30,053 nucleotides of DNA from an uncultured Candidatus Saccharibacteria bacterium (lineage in GTDB: Bacteria > Patescibacteriota > Saccharimonadia > Saccharimonadales > Saccharimonadaceae), in contig CALFGG010000082.1 in NCBI GenBank assembly GCA_937958235.1, positions 1 to 30,053 on the forward strand, read 5' to 3'. This document shows positions 15,898 through 22,842 of this stretch, one piece after another; position 1 is the first letter of the stretch; each line of letters opens with the position of its first letter. Made by a program: the position numbers and the translations under genes. The notes under the pieces are model-generated. The model was not told the DNA's origin. It made no database searches and worked only from the letters and a program-made list of their open reading frames with translations.

Positions 15898-16635
15898 ATG
15901 ATCGAAATCATTTTAATATTAGTGGTAGTGATTTTCTTACAGACGACGTTTCTGGCGATTCGCTCGTTCAAGAAGAGTTTTAATTACTACGGCCAAAATC
16001 GTAAGATATATATTGATTCATCAACTTTGATGGATGGAAGAATTTTAAATGTAGCAAAGACTGGCTTTCTTGGCGGGGTCTTAATTATCCCACGTAGTGT
16101 TTTGCGTGAAATGCAACTACTGGCAGATGGTAAGGATTCCGAAAAGAGAAACCGAGCTCGTGCAGGGCTTGATATCGTACGGGAACTTGAGAGAGTGGTC
16201 CATGTCGACGTGATTATTCTATCCGATCCACTCGATCGTACACCAGTAGACGATCGGCTAATTCAGCTAGCCAAGGAAAATCGTGGCCTGATCATGACTA
16301 ATGATTATAATCTTGGTAAAGTGGCGGCTACTCTTGATATCGACGTACTAAATATTAATGATCTCGCGATGGAGCTGCGAGCAGATTACCTACCTGGAGA
16401 AAAACTTAAACTAAAGATCGTAGCGGCTGGAAGTAATCCAAAACAAGGTGTGGGCTATCTCCCAGACGGGATGATGGTAGTGGTCGACGATGCCTCTTCC
16501 AAAATTGGAAAGACAATCGAAGTTGAATTTGTGCGTTTCTTTCAAACTAGTTCGGGCCGAATGATGTTTGCTAAAATAGCCGAAACTAGTAAGCCTAATG
16601 TAAGTTTTGTGAAGGGGCGTGGACGTAAAAGATAA
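15898..16635 (+). CDS. Membrane-anchored PIN-TRAM domain protein (YacL-type)
   Basis: The 245-residue protein starts with one membrane helix (~2-21). A PIN nuclease-like domain (~36-160) retains the acidic metal-binding residues: D40 in IYIDSS, E71 in LREMQ, D118/D119 in TPVDDR and D136 in TNDYNLGK. A TRAM domain (~165-230, with a VGYLPDGMMVVVDDA core) probably binds RNA. This is the arrangement of YacL-like proteins of Gram-positive bacteria and cyanobacteria, which usually have more N-terminal membrane helices; here only one is kept. RNase activity is expected from the intact acidic residues but is not proven for the family. The gene is monocistronic between two terminators. Confidence 0.88.
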   Translation: MIEIILILVVVIFLQTTFLAIRSFKKSFNYYGQNRKIYIDSSTLMDGRILNVAKTGFLGGVLIIPRSVLREMQLLADGKDSEKRNRARAGLDIVRELERVVHVDVIILSDPLDRTPVDDRLIQLAKENRGLIMTNDYNLGKVAATLDIDVLNINDLAMELRADYLPGEKLKLKIVAAGSNPKQGVGYLPDGMMVVVDDASSKIGKTIEVEFVRFFQTSSGRMMFAKIAETSKPNVSFVKGRGRKR

Positions 16636-16647
16636 AATCGATAATCT

Positions 16648-16677
16648 AAAAACTCGCGGAGAAGTTCGCGAGTTTTT
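16648..16677. terminator. Bidirectional terminator between convergent genes
   Basis: An 11-bp perfect stem (16648-16658 with 16667-16677) with an 8-nt loop has A5 on one side and T5 on the other. It serves the PIN-TRAM gene and the phosphoketolase operon. Confidence 0.85.
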
Positions 16678-16711
16678 GGTTTAGTTTATATAGGTTATTT
16701 TTTGTGAAGCT

Positions 16712-17905
16712 TTAGTTATCGATGCCAAGTTCAGGATGATCAATACCGTGCTCAAGGGCGTAATCTTGATACTCACCTAATTGTTTCTGATATTTCTCAA
16801 CAAGATCGTTACGATTAAACTCAGCTGCCACATCAAGAGCCAGATGTAACCTTGAAGCATGATTCATAGTCAACATAGCAAATGGAGTGACAGTGCTTCC
16901 CTGTTCCTCGAAGCCATGACCTTTAATGCGTTTTTTGTCGGTGTAATTACTAAGAATATCAGTGAAGGTATTTGGATAACCATGAAAACTGGTAGAAATG
17001 GGAACGAATTGGCCGAAGAGCTGATTGAAATCTGCTTGCGAGAGCGGATTTTTAGTTGTACCAATGGCACCATAGGTGAGGGCTGAAATATTGATTAAAC
17101 CAAAGTGCATCTCTGGAAGATCCTGCCGAAGGATTTTGATTGCCTCGACGGCTTCACGAGTTGCAATATCGCCAGCAGTAACAAAGAGGTAGTCGAAGGT
17201 ACCGTCATCCTTTTTGTTTGAAATAAACTCAAATAGACTACAGCCGGCCTTAAAGTTTTGCATTGCCTCCTGTTCAGTTTGCCAGATTGGCTCGTCTGTC
17301 TTATTGAAAGTTACGAGGTTGACCTGGTTTTTGGACTGCATGAGAAAGTCAAAACATGGAGTAACGGCAGAAGCATCAACTGGAAAGAAACAGTTGACAT
17401 GATGACCTGGACGATCAAGCAAGGACGAGATCAGCATTGGTGACTGATGAGAAAAACCGTTGTGGTCCTGACGCCAGCAGGTACTAGTACTTAAGAGATT
17501 GACCGAAGGATATTGAGGACGCCAAGAAACCTCTTCAGATTGCTCGAGGAATTTTAAGTGCTGAATAATCTGCGAAAGAATAATGGTAAAGAAGGCCTCG
17601 TAACTAGTCATCATGGCAGGTTCATTTGATAGAAGGTGGCCGATCATCACTGAGAAAAGAACATTCTCGGAAAGTAGCTCAACAATGCGACCATCTGGGG
17701 ATTCTGGAAGATCCCATTTCTTTTTGGGAAGCGAAACACCCCAAGCCCTAGTGGTGGCCTGATAGATTTCATCGAGTTTATTACTGGTGGTCTCGTCGGG
17801 ACTAAAAAGATAGAAACTGGAGTCCTGCTCAGCTTGCTCTTTCAATTTATGGCCAAAAACCTTGGCAATGGATTTCTTGGTAGAGCCTGGCTCAAAATTA
17901 TTCAT
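16712..17905 (-). CDS. xfp: Phosphoketolase, C-terminal half (Pyr and C-terminal domains)
   Basis: The 397-residue product matches the second half of xylulose-5-P/fructose-6-P phosphoketolase. Matches are FEPGSTKKSIAK, FSPDETTSNKL (31-43), LLSEN with the conserved Glu80, SYEAFFTII, CWRQDHNGFSHQ (143-154), VNLVTFNK, and the C-terminal FHGYPNTF and FEEQGSTVTPFAMLTMN blocks. The frame is open back to 17989, but those extra residues do not resemble phosphoketolase. The ATG at 17905 has GAAAGG 8 nt upstream and overlaps the stop of the N-terminal half by 8 nt (ATGAATAA), which implies translational coupling. A complete enzyme would need both subunits. Confidence 0.88.
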   Translation of the reverse strand: MNNFEPGSTKKSIAKVFGHKLKEQAEQDSSFYLFSPDETTSNKLDEIYQATTRAWGVSLPKKKWDLPESPDGRIVELLSENVLFSVMIGHLLSNEPAMMTSYEAFFTIILSQIIQHLKFLEQSEEVSWRPQYPSVNLLSTSTCWRQDHNGFSHQSPMLISSLLDRPGHHVNCFFPVDASAVTPCFDFLMQSKNQVNLVTFNKTDEPIWQTEQEAMQNFKAGCSLFEFISNKKDDGTFDYLFVTAGDIATREAVEAIKILRQDLPEMHFGLINISALTYGAIGTTKNPLSQADFNQLFGQFVPISTSFHGYPNTFTDILSNYTDKKRIKGHGFEEQGSTVTPFAMLTMNHASRLHLALDVAAEFNRNDLVEKYQKQLGEYQDYALEHGIDHPELGIDN

Positions 17906-19073
17906 TAATAAAACCTTTCTCACGAGTAAATAGTTGGTCAAATTGATAGGAACGAAGCCATGATTCCAAGGCGCGAAGTTCGTGTTCATCGCTTTTGGCT
18001 TTTGGAAGTGGCACTTGGTGGGCTTTGAAGTTTCCGCGTACCTTCAGGTCTTCAGCAATAAGTGGGCCAGTGAGTCCCTTCTCGGTTTCAAGAATAATAA
18101 AGATAGGTTTCTCGCTATTCTTAGCCTGATGAAGTGCGGATTCAAGATCGAGAATAAGGTTCCTGGTGATTAAGTCGGTATCCTGACTGGTTAATTCAAA
18201 GGCGGTACGGGCAGAGTCTGGGGCCATTTCATCATATTCTTCACGAATGAGGTTTGTGATTTTGTGTTCGACTTCTTCAAAAGTTGAGACAGAAGAATCC
18301 TCATCGGAGTCGTCAAAGGAATCGACAAGATCAAGCTCTTCGGTGTCGACTGGGCTCAAGCGCTCTTCGATACGGACTGGCTGAAAACCAAAACCACGGA
18401 TGAGCTCATTGAGCTGGTGTGCGGAGCGACGGCTGGCGACGGTGGGGCCAGAGATTTTATAACCGTTGAGATGTAGAACTGGAATAATTTTGCCATTATT
18501 CGGAGAGGAGAGCAGATCATTTAAGTTTAGGCTGGCGAGGGTGGTGGCAGTTTCAAATTCACCATCACCAATCAATACAACAGCAGTGCGTTCAGGGTGC
18601 CCGAGACAGTAACCATAGGCGGTGGCGAGAGAGTAGCCGAGTTCGCCACCTTCACAGATGACGCCAGGGGCAGAAGGGCTAGCATGGGATGGAAAGCCGC
18701 CAATGCGAGAAAATAGTTCTGAGATTTTGGCGAGGCCAGCATAGTCGCGAGAAAGAGTGGAGTCGACTGCGGCTAGATCACCATCGTAAAAAAGGTTGGC
18801 CTGAAGCGCTGGAAAACCATGACCGGGACCAAGAACAAAAGTGGTTTGCTCTTTTTGGTCGGCAAAGACATTGCGCATAGATGCGTAGACCAGATTAATA
18901 CCTGGACAGGTGCCCCAGTGCCCGAGAAGGCGGGGTTTTACATCGTCAAAGGCTAGTGGTCGCTCGAGAAGAAAATTGTCTTTAAGAAAAATTTGGGTAA
19001 CGGTGAGGTAGTTGCAGGCACGAATACGTTCCATGGTGCGTTGTAATTTTGCCTCGTCTTGTTGATAATTCAT
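17898..19073 (-). CDS. xfp: Phosphoketolase, N-terminal half (PP domain, TPP binding)
   Basis: Phosphoketolase splits xylulose 5-phosphate or fructose 6-phosphate with phosphate to acetyl phosphate and an aldose phosphate. The 391-residue product equals the N-terminal domain: GHWGTCPG (51-58), GPGHGFPA (82-89), IGGFPSHASPSAPG, EGGELG (141-146), GDGEFET (169-175, thiamine diphosphate/Mg), HLNGYKISGPT (201-211), KGLTGP and HQVPLP. It runs to ALESWLRSYQFDQLF, the family's domain end, then stops. Residues ~244-270 are an Asp/Glu/Ser-rich insert absent from typical members, and the usual His before EGGELG is Cys. The ATG lies 6 nt after TGCTATAAT, predicting a leaderless message. Confidence 0.88.
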   Translation of the reverse strand: MNYQQDEAKLQRTMERIRACNYLTVTQIFLKDNFLLERPLAFDDVKPRLLGHWGTCPGINLVYASMRNVFADQKEQTTFVLGPGHGFPALQANLFYDGDLAAVDSTLSRDYAGLAKISELFSRIGGFPSHASPSAPGVICEGGELGYSLATAYGYCLGHPERTAVVLIGDGEFETATTLASLNLNDLLSSPNNGKIIPVLHLNGYKISGPTVASRRSAHQLNELIRGFGFQPVRIEERLSPVDTEELDLVDSFDDSDEDSSVSTFEEVEHKITNLIREEYDEMAPDSARTAFELTSQDTDLITRNLILDLESALHQAKNSEKPIFIILETEKGLTGPLIAEDLKVRGNFKAHQVPLPKAKSDEHELRALESWLRSYQFDQLFTREKGFINE

Positions 19074-19079
19074 ATGTTT

Positions 19080-19088
19080 ATTATAGCA
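19080..19088 (-). promoter_or_regulatory. Extended -10 of the leaderless phosphoketolase operon
   Basis: TGCTATAAT on the minus strand, 6 nt before the ATG at 19073. The phosphoketolase pair can thus be transcribed independently of hrcA-grpE. Confidence 0.6.
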
Positions 19089-19139
19089 CGAAGGACTTAA
19101 GGTCAGACAGCGTAATCATAATGAAATAGAGACATCCGA

Positions 19140-19715
19140 CTACTGGTGTTTTACGCGAACCATAGCGGCACGAAGGACCTGTCCTTCGTAAAGATAACCT
19201 GGAATTAACTCTTCGGCAATGACTTCCTTGCCAGATTCATCGTCTTCCATAGAGATGGCATTGTGAAATTCAGGATTAAAGGGAGTACCGATACTGGAGT
19301 CAATGATGGAAAGATTGAGGGATTTGAGAGTTTTATCGAGGGTTTTTTGGACGGGAGCTAATAAGTCTGGGTGAGCCTTAATGGCGCGAGACATATCATC
19401 AATTAAGGCTAAGAATTTACTGACCGTGGCATGCTTGGCAAGATTTTTTGCCTGTTCCCTTTGGAGGTCGACTTGTTTTCGAAAATTTTCAAAGTCAGCA
19501 CGGGTGCGCTGAAGATCGCCAATGAGCTCAGCGTTTTGCTGTGCAAGTTTTTCGAGCTCTGGGTTTATAGAAGAATCAGATGCCTGACCTAGATGCGGAT
19601 TAGAATATGGAGTAGAGTGTGGCGCGGAGGATGATTTTGCTTGCGCTTCAGGCTGCGATGCAGAATGGGGCGTAGTTTGCGATGCTTTATGTGGTTCGGT
19701 TTGTGGTTGAGTCAT
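19140..19715 (-). CDS. grpE: GrpE, DnaK nucleotide-exchange factor
   Basis: GrpE releases ADP from DnaK in the Hsp70 cycle. The 191-residue protein has a ~50-residue disordered N-terminus rich in Pro, Ser, His and Gln. The long helix with RTRADFENFRKQVDLQREQA follows, then the beta domain with GTPFNPEFHNAISMEDDE, the diagnostic block (family: G..FDP..HEA), and a terminal GYLYEGQVLRAAMVRV. AAAGGA lies 5-6 nt before the ATG at 19715. It starts 12 nt after hrcA in the same operon and so should be heat-regulated through CIRCE. dnaK and dnaJ are not in the window. Confidence 0.95.
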   Translation of the reverse strand: MTQPQTEPHKASQTTPHSASQPEAQAKSSSAPHSTPYSNPHLGQASDSSINPELEKLAQQNAELIGDLQRTRADFENFRKQVDLQREQAKNLAKHATVSKFLALIDDMSRAIKAHPDLLAPVQKTLDKTLKSLNLSIIDSSIGTPFNPEFHNAISMEDDESGKEVIAEELIPGYLYEGQVLRAAMVRVKHQ

Positions 19716-19727
19716 AATTTCCTTTCT

Positions 19728-20615
19728 TTAGTACATATTTTCTAGATATTGACCAGCGTGACGAACGAGGCTCATAACTTGTGCGTAGTTCTGGCGCGTG
19801 GGGCCAAGGATACCAATATAACTGGAGTCGGAGTAGGGTGAGCGGAATTTACTGATAATGAGGGAGACGTCCGAATTTTTGCCAATGGGATTTTCGCGAC
19901 CAATAAAAATATTGAGGGGCTGTCCTGGCCTAGCTTCTTTTAACCATGGCTCAAGATTATCTAGGAGCTTCGAAACATTTTGGATACGCTGATAGTCTGT
20001 AAATTCAGGTTGTGAGAAAAGCTTAGAAATGCCGGATAGATAGAGCTGATTACCGATGGTGGCGAGACCTAGATTGCCTGTTAGTTCAACCAGCATATCA
20101 ACAGCAGTACGGATGGCATATTCAGCTTGAGCCTGAGAATTAATGCGGACCTCAAGGGCATGCAGGCCACGATTTCTGTCTTGTTGGCCCGAAGAAAGAG
20201 CGCGACTGGGGCTGATTCTGCGATAGGAAGAGTCGAGGTAAAGGCTGACAGAATCATCAAGGTAGGCGGAGTCTAACTCTTCTTCATTATAGTCTTCTTG
20301 GGAGGAAGCGTCGAAGTCGGTATCGGACTCGGAGGAGATACTAGAGCTAAGATTTTCGTGTTCAACAAGATTATTGACATAAAAACGATAGCCAGCGTCG
20401 GTGGGGATGCGGCCGGCAGAAGTATGAGGAGAGGCGATGAGCCCAAGCTCTTCAAGACGGGCCATCTCGGAACGAATAGTGGCACTCGATACATCAAAAA
20501 GTTTTGCTAGAGTGACGCTGCCAACCGGAGCAGCCATCTCGGCATACTCTTCGATGATGGCAAAAAGAATGGATTGCTGACGATCAGTGAGATGAATTTG
20601 AGGTTGATTTTCCAT
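19728..20615 (-). CDS. hrcA: Heat-inducible transcription repressor HrcA
   Basis: HrcA represses chaperone genes by binding CIRCE. The 295-residue protein has the N-terminal winged-helix (LTDRQQSILFAIIEEY, SSATIRSEMARLEELGLI) and the signature HTSAGRIPTDAGYRFYV (~62-80). The C-terminal domain includes GPTRQNYAQVMSLV. Between them (~88-140) is an Asp/Glu/Ser/Tyr-rich stretch that is unusual for HrcA. The ATG at 20615 has no ribosome site. A TATAAT 14 nt upstream implies an ~8-nt leader. The CIRCE element lies immediately upstream, so the operon is autoregulated. Confidence 0.95.
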   Translation of the reverse strand: MENQPQIHLTDRQQSILFAIIEEYAEMAAPVGSVTLAKLFDVSSATIRSEMARLEELGLIASPHTSAGRIPTDAGYRFYVNNLVEHENLSSSISSESDTDFDASSQEDYNEEELDSAYLDDSVSLYLDSSYRRISPSRALSSGQQDRNRGLHALEVRINSQAQAEYAIRTAVDMLVELTGNLGLATIGNQLYLSGISKLFSQPEFTDYQRIQNVSKLLDNLEPWLKEARPGQPLNIFIGRENPIGKNSDVSLIISKFRSPYSDSSYIGILGPTRQNYAQVMSLVRHAGQYLENMY

Positions 20616-20629
20616 AATTTATTAAGGAT

Positions 20630-20658
20630 ATTATAACGCTTTGGCACTCAAAATACAA
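20630..20658 (-). promoter_or_regulatory. hrcA-grpE promoter
   Basis: TATAAT (20630-20635) on the minus strand with TTGTAT (20653-20658) 17 nt upstream. The -35 lies inside the CIRCE spacer, so bound HrcA would block polymerase directly. Confidence 0.6.
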
Positions 20659-20667
20659 GAGTGCTAA
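20641..20667. promoter_or_regulatory. CIRCE operator (HrcA binding site)
   Basis: The arms TTGGCACTC and GAGTGCTAA are separated by exactly 9 nt. The consensus is TTAGCACTC-N9-GAGTGCTAA, so only one position deviates. It lies 26 nt upstream of hrcA. Confidence 0.93.
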
Positions 20668-20675
20668 AATTTAGA

Positions 20676-22745
20676 TTATGGTTTTTGAGTGAAGTAGCCA
20701 GGATTTCCAGGGGCGTCGATATGAGCATATCGAGACGAATAGTGAATGAGCGGAAAAGTTATCTGTGAAGTCCAGGTCGTGCCATTGCCACCCACAAGAT
20801 TTGTGGTTTCTGCAAAAAGATTTTTAACCGGATATGGCGTAATAATAAAGCGATTAGAAACATAAATAGTACGGACTTTTGAATAATCAAACATGCCCTC
20901 ACAATTAGTAAGTTGCTCTGTGCTAAATGTCGAAATATCCAATACACCATTAACTGGAGACTGCATGGCCTTATAGAACATATTCTGCATAGTTTGCACA
21001 CGCTGAGTATTAAAGGAACTTAAATTAAGATTTTGTAGTTTAATTTGTCCCCAAAACATAGAACTCATATCTGTAACATTGCTTGTATCGAAGCTAGATA
21101 GATCGAGGTTAACCAAATTAGCGGTCCTACGATTCATAAACATTTCGCTCATACTTTTTACAGAGCTAGTATTAAGACCACTAAGATCGATACGTTCAAG
21201 TGAATCTAAATCACTAAAGGCATTATCCATATTCACAACTTTTTCAATAGCAAATGATGAAAGATTTAAATTTTTAAGGGAGGAACAGTTATGAAAGATT
21301 TCACTCATAGAAATAGCATTTTTTGCAGAGAAATTAGATAAATTAATAGACTCGAGTTTTATTAGGCTTTGAAAGAGTCTGCTCAAATCTGTTACTAAAT
21401 CTAGCTGCCAACCGGACATATTAATTTCCTTCAGGGTTGTCTGATTGGGACTAGAATTATTATAAAACATATTGGTAATATTGCGAACTTTCTTCACATT
21501 AAGTCCTGCAAGGTTTATTTTTTTGACATTATAATTCTCTCCGAACATCCCGCTCATATTTTCAACATTACTAGTATCAAAATGAGTCAAATCAATTACA
21601 GGACTATGTGTGCCCATGAACATACCTGCCATGTTTTTTACTTTTGAAGTATTAAATCTTGATAGATCAAGAGTCTCAACCTCTTGTCCTGGGGAATAAT
21701 TGCCATATGATGCAAACATCCCGCTCATATTTTCAACATTACTAGTATCAATGTCACCGAGAATGATTTTCTCATAAATGTTATAGTCGGCTTGAAACAT
21801 TTTTGACATATTTTTAACCCTACTAGTATTGATCCCTGAAATATCAATTTCTTTCATTTTTTTAGCCCCTGCATTGATATCCCTAAACATATCAGATGCA
21901 TCCTCATTCATGTACACTATGTCTGCATCACTCCACCAATAAATGGTCTTTGAGTCATTGCTAAGCCATACATAAATTTGCCTCTGGGAAGTAGGTATAG
22001 ATGCATTCCACCATGGAGTAGAAGCTGGGAGACTATCAGCTTTCTTAAAATATTCAACTTGATTAAATAAATAGCTTGGGTTTTTAAAGATTTGATAAAA
22101 CTGTGGCCCTGGTAGGAATACAGCCGTGGTGGGAACACGATTTGCAATGGCAGTAAAAATCAATTTTTTGGAATAAGTACCGGGAGGAAGACCCGGACTG
22201 GACTTAATTCCAAAATCAATTGAAACATTACCACTACCGGCAGAAGAAGAATTAGTAATTAGCGCCGGAGTACTCGCCTTTGGAATAGCATTCCAGCTAC
22301 CAGCAGGCCCATTATAGGTGCGATATCCCCAAGTTTTTGGACTTGAAATTACACCAGACTGTGGCAGAGAAATAGAGGCAATCTCTTCGGAAACTGAAGA
22401 CTGAAAATGTTTTAGACTGGTATTTTCATCGATACTTGAAGCATAAATTGATATTCCAGTTTGATTACCTGAAGAGTAGGAGATTGAGGTAGTAGCTTGC
22501 TTAAATGCAGAAGAACTATTTTCTGAAGAAGTAAAATGAAAATTAACTACTGGATCTGTAACTGATAGCGATATGGTACTAGATCCACCAGACGTAGGGG
22601 TGGCATATGTTGTAAGTTCTGGAACTATTATAGTGAAAGCACAAAATACAATCGGCACAGTAATTATCAGGAATAAGATAATATTACTTATTCTCTTTGT
22701 GTAGGATTGCAGTATTTTTTTCTTTGTATTTGTTTTATTCAACAT
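20676..22745 (-). CDS. BspA-like secreted protein A (12 DUF285 repeats)
   Basis: The 689-residue protein has a signal segment (~18-45) ending in TTYA-TP, then the N-terminal module common to the secreted proteins here (TGISIYASS, KTWGY, IDFGIKSSPGLPPGTYS). A short domain ending in IYWWSDADIVYMNEDASDMF opens twelve repeats of ~25-50 residues of the type DLS.F.TS.V.NMS.MF (PF03382, DUF285). The C-terminus is IDAPGNPGYFTQKP, with no sortase signal or membrane helix. BspA-type repeats in oral bacteria and mycoplasmas mediate binding to host or partner cells; that role here is inferred. It is the most divergent of the four paralogs, with several degenerate repeats (QLDLVTDLSRLF, AKNAISMSEIF). Confidence 0.9.
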   Translation of the reverse strand: MLNKTNTKKKILQSYTKRISNIILFLIITVPIVFCAFTIIVPELTTYATPTSGGSSTISLSVTDPVVNFHFTSSENSSSAFKQATTSISYSSGNQTGISIYASSIDENTSLKHFQSSVSEEIASISLPQSGVISSPKTWGYRTYNGPAGSWNAIPKASTPALITNSSSAGSGNVSIDFGIKSSPGLPPGTYSKKLIFTAIANRVPTTAVFLPGPQFYQIFKNPSYLFNQVEYFKKADSLPASTPWWNASIPTSQRQIYVWLSNDSKTIYWWSDADIVYMNEDASDMFRDINAGAKKMKEIDISGINTSRVKNMSKMFQADYNIYEKIILGDIDTSNVENMSGMFASYGNYSPGQEVETLDLSRFNTSKVKNMAGMFMGTHSPVIDLTHFDTSNVENMSGMFGENYNVKKINLAGLNVKKVRNITNMFYNNSSPNQTTLKEINMSGWQLDLVTDLSRLFQSLIKLESINLSNFSAKNAISMSEIFHNCSSLKNLNLSSFAIEKVVNMDNAFSDLDSLERIDLSGLNTSSVKSMSEMFMNRRTANLVNLDLSSFDTSNVTDMSSMFWGQIKLQNLNLSSFNTQRVQTMQNMFYKAMQSPVNGVLDISTFSTEQLTNCEGMFDYSKVRTIYVSNRFIITPYPVKNLFAETTNLVGGNGTTWTSQITFPLIHYSSRYAHIDAPGNPGYFTQKP

Positions 22746-22788
22746 TCTGTTACCATTTTAGAAGCTTTTATGACATCTCGATAGGTAT

Positions 22789-22797
22789 ATTATAGCA
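22789..22797 (-). promoter_or_regulatory. Extended -10 of BspA-like gene A
   Basis: TGCTATAAT on the minus strand. The start codon is ~43 nt downstream, so unlike the housekeeping genes this message should have a leader of about 37 nt. Confidence 0.5.
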
Positions 22798-22842
22798 TAA
22801 GAACAATTTTACATTAGGCTCATGGGCAATACAGATTCTGGA

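Noticed and set aside
17906..17989. Upstream start for the phosphoketolase C-half at 17989
   Set aside because: The extra 28 residues are encoded in another frame of the N-half, have no family similarity, and the ribosome site points to the ATG at 17905.
16712..19073. Simple frameshift or sequencing error splitting a single phosphoketolase gene
   Set aside because: The linker expected between the domains is absent in every frame, and the second gene has its own ribosome site and an ATG overlapping the stop. Not fully excluded.
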